From positions 310,001 to 374,000 of the forward strand of contig NZ_CP012882.1 in the NCBI RefSeq assembly GCF_002224265.1: 64,000 nucleotides of DNA, in the 5' to 3' direction. Below, in pieces: positions 26,213 to 35,149 of the stretch. The notes under the pieces are model-generated. The model worked only from the letters and a program-made list of their open reading frames with translations. It was not told where the DNA came from and ran no database searches. The translations under genes and the position numbers were made by a program. Source of the DNA: Vibrio vulnificus NBRC 15645 = ATCC 27562. GTDB taxonomy: Bacteria; Pseudomonadota; Gammaproteobacteria; Enterobacterales; Vibrionaceae. The stretch's first letter is position 1, and every line of letters begins with the position of its first letter.

Positions 26213-27620
26213 CCAACCTTTCTCCATCAAGCGACGCTTAACGCTCTCTGTGAGTTTGCTTTCCTGCTTTTTGCTGATCATGACCATGTATTTCAGCTAC
26301 AGCTCTGCGCAGCATGAAGTGGGAGAAGTGTACGATGCGCGCTTGGGTCAAACAGCAAAACTGATGTTGATGGCATGGTCCATCGCACCCGAGAAAGACA
26401 GCCTGCAGCAGCACCAACAACAGTTTGAGCAGTGGCGCACCAACTTACGCCGCCTCGCTCGAGAAGATGATGACGAAGGCACCGCATTTGGCCATCCTTA
26501 CGAGCAAAATCTGGTGTTGCAGTTTTTCCGTCATGGCGATCTGATTTGGAGCTCCGATTCATCGTTGACGGCGCTAGGCTCAGAGAAGCAAAAAAACGGC
26601 TTTCGTGATACTCAGATGAATGGCGAACGTTGGCGTATTTTTCAGCTTTATTCCCCTCCCGATTCCGGCCATTCTGAGTGGATTGTAGTGGCAGAAAATC
26701 ATCGCATTCGCAATGAAATCATTAGTGAAATTGCCCTTTCGACCGCTCTGCCACAACTCATTTTGCTACCCGCTTTGTTGGTTTTGCTACTGTGGTTAAT
26801 CGATAAACATTTTCACCCTATTGAAGAGCTGAGAACGGCGATCAGCCATCGCAGTGTCAGCAAACTCGATCGAATCAACGTAGAGCACCCTACCCTAGAA
26901 CTTGACCCACTGGTTGATACTCTCAATCAGTTGTTAAACGAGTTGGAACAAGCGTGGCAACGAGAAAAACGCTTTACGCGCACCGCGGCTCACGAGCTGA
27001 AAACTCCTCTCACTATTTTGCGCCTGAATGCAGAGAATGCTCTCGCCAGCGAGAGTCCGCAGCAACTTTCCCACGACCTCAATAACATCCTCAAAGGCAT
27101 CGACCGTACCGACCGTTTGATTCACCAGTTACTGACCTTAGCCAAGGTAGATAACGCCAGTGATCTGGCGTGCGACAGCGTCGAACTCGATAAGCTGCTG
27201 CAAAGTGTGATGGCGGACATGGCGTTGTTGGCCTTAAAGCAGCAACAAGAGCTCAGCTTGCAGAGCGAAGAAGTGTCGTTGCAAGGTGACAAAACTCTGC
27301 TCGAAACGCTGTTTCGTAACCTACTGGATAACGCAATCCGCTACTCGGGCGCACAAAGCGAAATTGACATCAGCGTAATGGAAACCCATCAATATGTGGA
27401 CGTGTTGGTGGCCGATAATGGCAGTGCAATTGACGAAGCCAGCCGCGGCAAGTTATTTGAACCCTTCTTTCGCGCCAACAGTGAAAAAGGCGATGGTGCG
27501 GGTTTGGGCATGGCAATTTGCCAAGACATTGCCAAATTACATAACGCCACACTCGAATTGCTCCCTCGCAGCGAGCATCGCAATGTCTTTCGTGTGCGCT
27601 TTTGGCGAACTCACCCGTAA
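26202..27620 (+). CDS. Sensor histidine kinase (QseC/PmrB-like)
   Basis: A kinase of about 472 residues. Order: first membrane segment (LTLSVSLLSCFLLIMTMYFSY), periplasmic domain of about 140 residues, second membrane segment (LPQLILLPALLVLLLWLI), dimerisation box with the phospho-acceptor His in AAHELKTPLT, N box FRNLLDNAIRYSG, and G box GAGLGMAIC. I favour the TTG at 26202, which follows GGGG and overlaps the regulator gene; an in-frame GTG at 26184 is the alternative and lacks a ribosome binding site. The stimulus is unknown. The name QseC is by resemblance only. Confidence 0.88.
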   Translation: MKSSQPFSIKRRLTLSVSLLSCFLLIMTMYFSYSSAQHEVGEVYDARLGQTAKLMLMAWSIAPEKDSLQQHQQQFEQWRTNLRRLAREDDDEGTAFGHPYEQNLVLQFFRHGDLIWSSDSSLTALGSEKQKNGFRDTQMNGERWRIFQLYSPPDSGHSEWIVVAENHRIRNEIISEIALSTALPQLILLPALLVLLLWLIDKHFHPIEELRTAISHRSVSKLDRINVEHPTLELDPLVDTLNQLLNELEQAWQREKRFTRTAAHELKTPLTILRLNAENALASESPQQLSHDLNNILKGIDRTDRLIHQLLTLAKVDNASDLACDSVELDKLLQSVMADMALLALKQQQELSLQSEEVSLQGDKTLLETLFRNLLDNAIRYSGAQSEIDISVMETHQYVDVLVADNGSAIDEASRGKLFEPFFRANSEKGDGAGLGMAICQDIAKLHNATLELLPRSEHRNVFRVRFWRTHP

Positions 27621-27655
27621 GTGCCAACGAGCATAAAAGGCAAAATATCACGACA

Positions 27656-27680
27656 AAAAGGCGCAGTTCGCGCCTTTTCT
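27656..27680 (+). terminator. Rho-independent terminator after the two-component operon
   Basis: AAAAGGCGC and GCGCCTTTT form a perfect 9-bp stem with loop AGTTC, ending in a T-rich tail. It separates the kinase gene from the convergent binding-protein gene. Confidence 0.8.
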
Positions 27681-27713
27681 CTAATTTTTCTGGTTGCAAT
27701 TAGGCTATCGCAA

Positions 27714-28520
27714 TCACTCAAAATACTTACGGTACAAGGCTTGGGTCCAGCCTTCCATTTCCATTTGATGAAGAGCTTGCCGGAACTCATCAATCACCGA
27801 ACCGGGCACTAACTCCATCGGCATGTTGTTCCAAGCTAAAGGTAAGTTGGGGTCATAGGCCGGATTCTCTTGGCCTTGAAACAAAGCCGAGTTACGGCTA
27901 AAACCTGCCCAAGAGGGTGTGCTGCGATCAACAAACTGAGGGTGAATCATCATATCGTTTAGGCCCTCCGTTTTGAGGTAGTAACGTAAAGTGTCTTCCT
28001 CATAGACATAGAAGTCCGCTCGTCCACGACGTAAAAAGGTCATGGCTCGTCCTACGTCTAGTTCAGAAACCGTAAACTGATTCATTTTCGAGGTATCGCG
28101 ACCCACAAGGTAATCAGGATTTCCCAGCGCCACCAGTTGCGTGAACCCGTCAAGGCTGGTTGCCTGCGTCATGAGTGGCCGTCCCTTGAGCGTGACCGCC
28201 ACGTCACGTTGATAAGTGCCATTGGGTACCCAATAAGCGTATTTCACGCGTTCCAAATCAAAAGCGAAACCGGGGTAGAAATCGATCTCGCCCGCTTCTA
28301 ACGCCAACAATACTCTCAGCTTGGGCAAACGCACCACTTTGAGCTTTGCACCAATCCGCTTGGCGGCCTCATCATACAGCTCGAAGTAGAAACCATCATC
28401 ACTGGGCTCCGCATGAATGTAGGGCATTTTTTCCGTCGTGCGGTAGCCCATGATGATCTCTGTCGTGGCCAAGCTGGGATAGATAAATCCACATAAAAGC
28501 AGCAACAATCCAAAGCGCAT
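27714..28520 (-). CDS. Orphan periplasmic solute-binding protein, family 3-like
   Basis: A 268-residue protein with a signal peptide (MRFGLLLLLCGFIYPSLA) and a PBP2 fold: YFELYDEAAKRIGAKLKVVRLP, then LALEAGEIDFYPG and a C-terminal EGWTQALYRKYF. It has no permease or ATPase neighbour, so it is probably a binding protein for a distant transporter or a sensor for a signalling protein. It faces the two-component genes and follows the LysR gene in the same direction with a 77-bp gap. Confidence 0.78.
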   Translation of the reverse strand: MRFGLLLLLCGFIYPSLATTEIIMGYRTTEKMPYIHAEPSDDGFYFELYDEAAKRIGAKLKVVRLPKLRVLLALEAGEIDFYPGFAFDLERVKYAYWVPNGTYQRDVAVTLKGRPLMTQATSLDGFTQLVALGNPDYLVGRDTSKMNQFTVSELDVGRAMTFLRRGRADFYVYEEDTLRYYLKTEGLNDMMIHPQFVDRSTPSWAGFSRNSALFQGQENPAYDPNLPLAWNNMPMELVPGSVIDEFRQALHQMEMEGWTQALYRKYFE

Positions 28521-28597
28521 GATCTTTCCTCTGGCAGTTTATGACTCCATCAGAATAACCATAGACCATCTCGCAGAGATTAACGTTCTTTGCTCTT

Positions 28598-29476
28598 CTA
28601 TAGTGCCTGTCTCATCGCATGGGCAATCACCTCAAAGCGTGCTGGCAGAGTGCGCGCTTTTTTGCTGATTAAGTAAAGTGATTCCTCCACTCGCTGAGCG
28701 CTTGGGTAGATGGCCAAATGCTCCGTCAATGAAAATTGGCTCATTGCCGAGTGAGGCAATACCGTGAAGCCAAGACCTTGAGCGACGGGCAATAAAATTT
28801 GGCTAAGTTGATTCACATAGCCCCTTGCTGGAATGTGTCGCGTGTCCATTTGGCTTTGATCCGTTTCACCACACAAGGTCAAATAAAGCTCTAAATAATG
28901 GTGGGCATCCGGGTGTTCAATGAGCCCTAACGCGATTATGTCGTCCAATGTTTTCCCTTGATATTGAGCTGGATAAAACAGACACAGTTCATCGGTGCCC
29001 ATTTTTTCAACCTCAAACAAGGCAGGTTGAGGAAGGTGAGTAACAATGCCTAAATCGACATCGCCATTGAGAACTTCTTGAATGATTTTATGATTAGGCG
29101 CCACTTCCAACTGCGGAATCAGTTCTGGGTATTTACATTGTAAATCGAGCAATTGCGGATAGAGTTTTAACCCCAGCGCCCCAGAACACGCCACCCGGAA
29201 GACACCCGCATGTGGGTTGTCAAACTGCAAACTTTGCAGCAGTTCTGCTTGCTCACTTTCTAACTGCTTTGCGTATTGATAGACGCGCAGCCCCGCTTCG
29301 GTGATTTCAAAACTCTTCTTATCACGCTCAATGAGCGCAGCGCCACAGCTCTCTTCTAACTTGCGAATGTGTTGGCTGACGCCCGGCTGAGTCATAAAAA
29401 GCTTTTCAGCGGTTTTGGTAAAGTGGCCGACCTCAATCAAGGTTTTAAAGGTCGTCAACCAAACTGGATTTAACAT
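28598..29476 (-). CDS. LysR-family transcription regulator
   Basis: A 292-residue regulator. The N-terminal helix-turn-helix (LIEVGHFTKTAEKLFMTQPGVSQHIRKLEE) is intact, followed by the effector-binding domain with VACSGALGLKLYPQLL and DVDLGIVTH. It is divergent from a VOC-domain gene, and the A/T-rich space between them holds a perfect palindrome, so it likely controls that gene and itself. The effector is unknown. Confidence 0.92.
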   Translation of the reverse strand: MLNPVWLTTFKTLIEVGHFTKTAEKLFMTQPGVSQHIRKLEESCGAALIERDKKSFEITEAGLRVYQYAKQLESEQAELLQSLQFDNPHAGVFRVACSGALGLKLYPQLLDLQCKYPELIPQLEVAPNHKIIQEVLNGDVDLGIVTHLPQPALFEVEKMGTDELCLFYPAQYQGKTLDDIIALGLIEHPDAHHYLELYLTLCGETDQSQMDTRHIPARGYVNQLSQILLPVAQGLGFTVLPHSAMSQFSLTEHLAIYPSAQRVEESLYLISKKARTLPARFEVIAHAMRQAL

Positions 29477-29532
29477 CGCTTACCCACCTCCATTGCTGCT
29501 TAACAATAAAAACAAAAAATTATTAAAATAAT

Positions 29533-29547
29533 AAATTATGATAATTT
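29533..29547. promoter_or_regulatory. Candidate LysR-type binding palindrome
   Basis: AAATTATGATAATTT is a perfect palindrome around the central G and fits the T-N11-A form of LysR sites. It lies 57 bp from the LysR start and 118 bp from the VOC gene start. Confidence 0.5.
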
Positions 29548-29664
29548 CAAGTAATAATTCTAACTCCCTATACTCTCTCCATCGAAACAGATTAGCCAAT
29601 CACAACGGATTAACTAATCGAATCTAATCAACGAAAAGAACCAACAAGAGCTTGGAGAAGAACG

Positions 29665-30150
29665 ATGAAAATGAATCACGTAGGCATCATGGTCGGCGAC
29701 ATGGACAAAGCGGTAGAATTTTACACCCATGCACTTGGCCTAAAAATCGTCATGAACAACACCAAAGTGGTGGAAGAACGTGAAAGCGCCATCGGTAGAA
29801 TGTGTATTGCAGTATTTGGCGAAGGCTTTAAGGGCTTTAACATCGCCCACCTCGTCACTACCGACGGCATTGGCGTTGAACTGTTTGAAATGAAAGAGCG
29901 CCAAGAGCGTCACGTTGTGGACTTCTCTCGCCTTGGTATCTTCCACTTCTGTCTACAAACCGACGATTTTGAAGGCGTCATTAAACGCACAGAAGAGTTT
30001 GGCGGCAAAGTGCGTATGGACATCATGCGTTACCACCCAGAAGACGACAGCAAGCCTGCGAAGATGGTCTACCTAGAAGACCCATTTGGTAACTTGTTTG
30101 AGCTTTACTCGCACACCTACGAAGAAACCTACGCCTCAGATTACGAGTAA
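29665..30150 (+). CDS. VOC (glyoxalase/dioxygenase superfamily) metalloprotein
   Basis: A 161-residue protein with two beta-alpha-beta-beta-beta units. Likely metal ligands are His5 in MNHVGIMV, a His in IFHFCLQT and the Glu in YLEDPFGNLFELYSH. GGAGAA precedes the ATG. The start MNHVGIMVGDMDKAVEFY is typical of lactoylglutathione-lyase-like proteins, but the superfamily also includes epimerases, dioxygenases and resistance proteins, so no reaction is assigned. The divergent LysR gene probably regulates it. Confidence 0.85.
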   Translation: MKMNHVGIMVGDMDKAVEFYTHALGLKIVMNNTKVVEERESAIGRMCIAVFGEGFKGFNIAHLVTTDGIGVELFEMKERQERHVVDFSRLGIFHFCLQTDDFEGVIKRTEEFGGKVRMDIMRYHPEDDSKPAKMVYLEDPFGNLFELYSHTYEETYASDYE

Positions 30151-30175
30151 TCAGGTATAAAAATGGGTTAGCGTA

Positions 30176-30210
30176 AAAAATGGATTAGCCGAAAAGCTAA
30201 TCCATTTTTA
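30176..30210 (+). terminator. Rho-independent terminator after the VOC gene
   Basis: AAAAATGGATTAGC and GCTAATCCATTTTT form a 14-bp perfect stem with a six-base loop. The run of A on one side and T on the other allows use from both strands, which suits the convergent M16 gene. Confidence 0.88.
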
Positions 30211-30260
30211 TTTCAAGCACATGGCAGGGCTATCACTCGGTGCTGCCGTTTTTGTCCGTC

Positions 30261-33008
30261 CTATTTAGGCTCCAACAACAACGTCATTCGTTTCGTACCT
30301 TCGCCAAAAGTATTCTTCGCTCTTTGTTGAACCTCTTCCAGCGTGACGCTTTGTGCGGTTTGCTTATAGTTCAGCAGGGCATCAATCCCGTAGTGGTTAA
30401 TCAAATAACGGGTATAGAATCCGTTACGAAAGCGTGGATCGCTGTCCAGTGATCTTAAGTCAACACTGAGCTGTTTTGCCGCGGTGTCCACTTCCTCTTG
30501 CGTGATATTTTTCGCCAACTCAGCAATCACTTGTTCGATTTGCTGGTCCATCAACTTAGCGTCTTTGGGCGCTATCTGCGACTCAAAGAACCAATCTGAC
30601 ACCGTTTCTTGGTCTTGCATCATCGGATACACCGCTGGGCTGTAATCCAAACTCGCTTCTTCACGCAGTTGCGTGAGCACTCGCGCCAAACTGATTCTTT
30701 GCAGCATGTCTTCGATAAACATATCTTTGCCCACTTTTGCTGCAACGTGAGGATTCAACACGCGTACTAAATGCAAGGTTGACTTCTCACTGCCCTCTTT
30801 CACCACGCTGTAAGCCGGTAAGTTGTCTTTATACACAACGGCATAATCCAACGCTGGCGCGGGTTGCATCTCGATAGACGCTACATATTGTCTCAGCAAT
30901 GGCGCCACTTGCTCTGGCGTAAGATCGGCAATCAGCACCATTTTGAAACCACGATTTTGACCAAACAGCGTCTGATGAATCGCGTCGATTTGCTCCACGG
31001 TCACGGGGATCACTTCGTCTGCCGTCACGAGGCGATGTCGAGTATGATCTGGATAAGAAGACTGATTGCCCTTCAAGACCAACTGACCAACACCGGATTT
31101 CAAATAAGCTGAACGGTTTTGCTCAAACTCTTTCTTTACTGCCTGAAGTTGGCGAGGATCGATATTGATTTCTGTAGCAAGGTTGTAGAGCGCATTCAAG
31201 GTGATGGCCAATTTTTCTTTGGCACCTATCATTTCCACTCCATGATAGGTGGTGCCCAAAATAGGATTGAGCATCAAATCATTTTTGCGCAAGTAGCTGT
31301 CCAGTTCCGTGCCGGAAAAATCCCCCAAGCCACTGCGAACGGCGGTATGGGTTGCTAATTCATAGGCGGGATACAAACTCGGATCAATCGCAGCTTTGCC
31401 ACCGAGGCTGGCAAAGTTGATGTAAGCGCGATCACCCGCTTTGCTGTCTTGCTGGAACCAGACTTCGACACCATTGGAAAGCGAATAGACTTTAAAACCA
31501 CCTTCATGGTCTTGAACATCGACAATTTGCCCAGCCTGCTGCGGCTGAAGAAAACCTTCATCTTTCGCAGCAAGGGTTAATGGCTTCACTCCAGGGCGTT
31601 GATACGCTTCGGCGATTTTCATTGGTGTGGTTGCCCACGTTGCCATGCGATCACCAGGCCCGAGTCCCATTATGAATGGCACGGGTTGATCAAGTACGCC
31701 TTGCAACTGCTTGTTGGCCGTTTCAAGGGAATTCAGCTCAATAAATTGGGTAAGATTGGCTTGATAATCTTGCTTCGATTGAGTGACGTTGTTTTGGTCC
31801 AAATCGATCATCCGGCTATCAGCGAAATGAAAGGGCTTACGTTGCTGCCAATCGCTTTCCAAATTCGTCAACTCGCTACGATAACCAGACATCACGCTGT
31901 CGAGCTCTTGCTGGCTAACACCATAGTCGCGCAGCGACGCCAATGTCTCAACAAACAAACGGTGCATGTCGTGCCGTTGGCCCGGCGCAAACGACACCCC
32001 ACCTGCGATCAGGCGGCTGTAGTTGTTGGCAAACGCATTGGCGTAGGCGTACTGAAACGGCTCCGCAGCATCATTGAGCACCGAATAGAGACGCTGTTGA
32101 ATCAACTGAGCACTGACATCGTCATGCCACATCTGTTGTTGTTGCGCTTGTGTACGCATGCCAACAAACCCACGGTCGATAGCGAAATGGACACTTGGCG
32201 ATTCCATCACGCTGCTAAACAGCACTCTCGGCTCTGTTTTTACTGGAATGTCACGGCGTTTCTCAACGGTGTTGTTGGCCGTTGCCTGCCAACTGGCAAA
32301 CTTTTCATCAATGATGGTGGCGATCTCTTCAACGCGAACATTACCGGTGATGATCAACTCAGAGTATTGCGGTTGATACCAAGTTTGGTAGAAGGACTTC
32401 AAGGATTCTGCCGTGGCATTTTCAATGGATTCTTGATCGCCAATCGGATCATGCTTCTCATAAACAGTGCCATCAATGGAAGCGTAGTAAGCATTAAACG
32501 AAAAGGATGTATCTTCAGGTCGTGAGCGTCGCCACTCGCCTAAAATCACGCCTTTCTCTTTCTCCACCTCTTGTGGTGCAAACTCGATGCCGTCACTGAC
32601 ATCGCGCATCCAAGTGAGAGCGTCTTGCAAATGAGCACTGTCATTAAGCTCAAGTTTGTAGGTGGTTTGCTGATACGCGGTAAACGCATTGATGTCAGCG
32701 CCAAAACTGCCACCCGCTTGAGCGAACAGCTTGATCACCTCGTTACCCGAAAAGTGTTGGCTACCATTGAACGCCATATGCTCCACAAAATGGGCATACC
32801 CTTTTTGCTGCTCGTTCTCTTGGAATGACCCAATGTTGACCGTAAAACGCAGCGAGATTTCCTGATCATCCGTCGGGTAAATGTGGTATTTCATGCCATT
32901 GGGCAACTGACCAACGCTCCAGTTGGCGTCTTGTTGCAATGGTGGGGAGTTGGGGGTTAAAGCACAACCTGACAGTAGTAATGCTGGGAAGAACAACATA
33001 TTTCGCAT
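30261..33008 (-). CDS. M16-family zinc peptidase, predicted lipoprotein
   Basis: A 915-residue peptidase. The ATG at 33008 gives MRNMLFFPALLLSGC, a lipobox with Cys15; the longer frame adds 19 residues that would hide it. The inverted zinc motif HFVEH is at residues 73-77, with the third ligand expected in the EVEKEKGVILGEW region. A second, inactive M16-like half follows, giving the usual two-lobed clamshell of bacterial pitrilysin/PqqL-type enzymes. It should degrade peptides in the periplasm, anchored to a membrane. It is divergent from the Na/Pi cotransporter gene and shows no operon partners. Confidence 0.88.
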   Translation of the reverse strand: MRNMLFFPALLLSGCALTPNSPPLQQDANWSVGQLPNGMKYHIYPTDDQEISLRFTVNIGSFQENEQQKGYAHFVEHMAFNGSQHFSGNEVIKLFAQAGGSFGADINAFTAYQQTTYKLELNDSAHLQDALTWMRDVSDGIEFAPQEVEKEKGVILGEWRRSRPEDTSFSFNAYYASIDGTVYEKHDPIGDQESIENATAESLKSFYQTWYQPQYSELIITGNVRVEEIATIIDEKFASWQATANNTVEKRRDIPVKTEPRVLFSSVMESPSVHFAIDRGFVGMRTQAQQQQMWHDDVSAQLIQQRLYSVLNDAAEPFQYAYANAFANNYSRLIAGGVSFAPGQRHDMHRLFVETLASLRDYGVSQQELDSVMSGYRSELTNLESDWQQRKPFHFADSRMIDLDQNNVTQSKQDYQANLTQFIELNSLETANKQLQGVLDQPVPFIMGLGPGDRMATWATTPMKIAEAYQRPGVKPLTLAAKDEGFLQPQQAGQIVDVQDHEGGFKVYSLSNGVEVWFQQDSKAGDRAYINFASLGGKAAIDPSLYPAYELATHTAVRSGLGDFSGTELDSYLRKNDLMLNPILGTTYHGVEMIGAKEKLAITLNALYNLATEINIDPRQLQAVKKEFEQNRSAYLKSGVGQLVLKGNQSSYPDHTRHRLVTADEVIPVTVEQIDAIHQTLFGQNRGFKMVLIADLTPEQVAPLLRQYVASIEMQPAPALDYAVVYKDNLPAYSVVKEGSEKSTLHLVRVLNPHVAAKVGKDMFIEDMLQRISLARVLTQLREEASLDYSPAVYPMMQDQETVSDWFFESQIAPKDAKLMDQQIEQVIAELAKNITQEEVDTAAKQLSVDLRSLDSDPRFRNGFYTRYLINHYGIDALLNYKQTAQSVTLEEVQQRAKNTFGEGTKRMTLLLEPK

Positions 33009-33197
33009 AAATCTCGTCCCTAGTAATAATTCTCTTAGAGAATATATCGCCATCGTCCTATTCAACCTATTTTATAGAGTTACGATGGCGTTTTTTCAGG
33101 ACATCAATCGCAAAATTCGTGTCAGAGACTTTTCCTCATAGCGCGTAAAATCTGTCTATTCTTATTAGTGATAATTAAAACAATTAGAGTGGTCGCT

Positions 33198-35006
33198 ATG
33201 ATGATTTTGAGCCGTTTTTTTGCCTTTCTGCGCTCAGCACTGTTTGTGCTGGCTTTATTCCCATCCTTCCCTATTTTGGCCGACACTGGCGCGCAAGAAA
33301 TCGACTATCTGCCCATGACGGTCGGGCTTTTAGGTGGGCTGGCGATTTTCCTCTACGGCATGGAAAAAATGTCGGATGCGCTTAAACGTGCCGCAGGCAA
33401 TAAGATGAAACAGTGGCTGGCTAAACTGACCACCAACCGCGTTGCAGGGGTACTGACGGGCACGGGCATTACGGCGATCATTCAATCCTCGTCGGTCACT
33501 ACGGTGCTGCTGGTCGGTTTTATTTCTGCGGGATTAATGTCGCTACCGCAAGCGGTCGGTGTCATCATGGGGGCCAACATCGGCACCACGGTCACCGCGC
33601 AAATCATTGCCTTCAAAGTCACTAAGGCGGCATTAGTGATGGTCGCAATTGGTTTTATGATGTTTTTCACTTCGAAAAAGGAAACCACCCAACACTACGG
33701 CAACATGTTGTTTGGCCTCGGTTTGATCTTTCTTGGGATGAACTTGATGAGCGAAGCGATGGCGCCGCTGCGAAGCTATCAGCCGTTTATTGATTTGATG
33801 GCGCACATGGATAACTTGTTGCTGGCAATCCTTATTGCCGCTGCCTTTACGGCTTTGGTCCAATCCTCATCTGCCACCACAGGGATTGTGATTGTGCTTG
33901 CTGGCCAAGGTTTTATTCCACTCGATACTGGGATTGCACTGGCAATGGGGGCCAATATCGGTACTTGCGTCACTGCCGTGTTGGCTTCGATTGGAAAACC
34001 AAGAGAAGCGGTACAAGCGGCGGCCATCCACATTATTTTTAATGTCATGGGTGTGGTTATTTGGCTGCCACTCATCGGGATATTAAGTGAACTTGCGATG
34101 TTTATCTCACCCCTGCATCCTGAGCTCGTGGGTGCTGAGCGAATGGCCGCCGAGTTACCTCGCCAGATCGCCAATGCCAACACTCTGTTTAATATGTTAA
34201 ACACCTTGATCATGCTTCCGTTTGCCAGCGTGTTTGTATGGCTGGTTCGAAAACTCTTGCCCCATACGTCAACAGAAAAAAGCGAAGCCTCAATTCAAAC
34301 CAAGTACATCAACGATGCCTTTTTGCCAACGCCCGATATCGCGTTAGATCAAGCGCAACTCGAGCTCGGCCGAGTTGGCAGAAGGGTGTGTAATATGCTC
34401 AACATGCTGCCCCCTCTCGCGCCAGAATGTAAAGATGCCAACGAAACAAGCTTAGTTCGTGAAAGCCTTAACCAGATCGAATTGATTGAAGAAGAAGTTG
34501 ATCAACTGCACAGCACCATTCTGTCTTATTTGGGTCGCTTGCGCCGCGAGCCGCTCTCCGATGCGCAAAGCGCGCGACAAATCAAACTGATCAGCATCAC
34601 CGATCAATTGGAAAGCATCGCTGATTTGGTGGTGAACTCCTTACTCCCGTTGGCTTACAAGGCGCTCAACGACGATATTGTGGTCAGCCCACAAATGCGC
34701 ACCACCTTGGATACGGTGCAAGACAAAGTGAACCGAACCTTGCTCGATTGCGTCAACGCGATTCGCCGCGATGACCCCGCTACCGCTCAGCTAGTCTTGA
34801 ATGCCAAACGCGAGCTGAACTCGCTGATTGATGCGGTGTTGGCGCACCAAGCGCAACGTTTATCGGAAGAGCAGCCCAACCGCCTGCGGATTTTCCGTTA
34901 TGAAATGGAATGGGTGGAAACACTCAAACGCATTTATACCCTTACTAAACGCATTTCTAAACTGCAATTGCGTCAGCGTGATATTTCAACCCCGACGCAA
35001 GGTTAG
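33198..35006 (+). CDS. Na+/phosphate cotransporter (NptA/YjbB-like) with PhoU-like C-terminus
   Basis: A 602-residue inner-membrane protein. Two inverted repeats each carry the QSSS signature (AIIQSSSVTTVLLVG and ALVQSSSATTGIVIVLAG) and the MGANIGT motif. After about residue 380 a helical, soluble PhoU-like region follows with QIELIEEEVDQLHSTILSYL. I place the start at the ATG at 33198; the GTG at 33168 adds 10 residues without a clear ribosome binding site. The role would be phosphate movement coupled to sodium. No pho-box is recognised. Confidence 0.88.
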   Translation: MMILSRFFAFLRSALFVLALFPSFPILADTGAQEIDYLPMTVGLLGGLAIFLYGMEKMSDALKRAAGNKMKQWLAKLTTNRVAGVLTGTGITAIIQSSSVTTVLLVGFISAGLMSLPQAVGVIMGANIGTTVTAQIIAFKVTKAALVMVAIGFMMFFTSKKETTQHYGNMLFGLGLIFLGMNLMSEAMAPLRSYQPFIDLMAHMDNLLLAILIAAAFTALVQSSSATTGIVIVLAGQGFIPLDTGIALAMGANIGTCVTAVLASIGKPREAVQAAAIHIIFNVMGVVIWLPLIGILSELAMFISPLHPELVGAERMAAELPRQIANANTLFNMLNTLIMLPFASVFVWLVRKLLPHTSTEKSEASIQTKYINDAFLPTPDIALDQAQLELGRVGRRVCNMLNMLPPLAPECKDANETSLVRESLNQIELIEEEVDQLHSTILSYLGRLRREPLSDAQSARQIKLISITDQLESIADLVVNSLLPLAYKALNDDIVVSPQMRTTLDTVQDKVNRTLLDCVNAIRRDDPATAQLVLNAKRELNSLIDAVLAHQAQRLSEEQPNRLRIFRYEMEWVETLKRIYTLTKRISKLQLRQRDISTPTQG

Positions 35007-35149
35007 CCTCACAGTTTTGTGTTTGCTCAAAAGGGAATTTGGCCGGAAGGACAACGGCTCAACGAAACTCGACTAAACTTTAAGCACGAGAGTGCATATT
35101 AGTAATGCAACGTTAGTGTTAAAGCACGTCAGCAGTCTAGGAGTCGACA

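Noticed and set aside
31599..32525. 308-codon open frame on the plus strand
   Set aside because: It is the mirror of the M16 peptidase gene; composition is that of an antisense frame.
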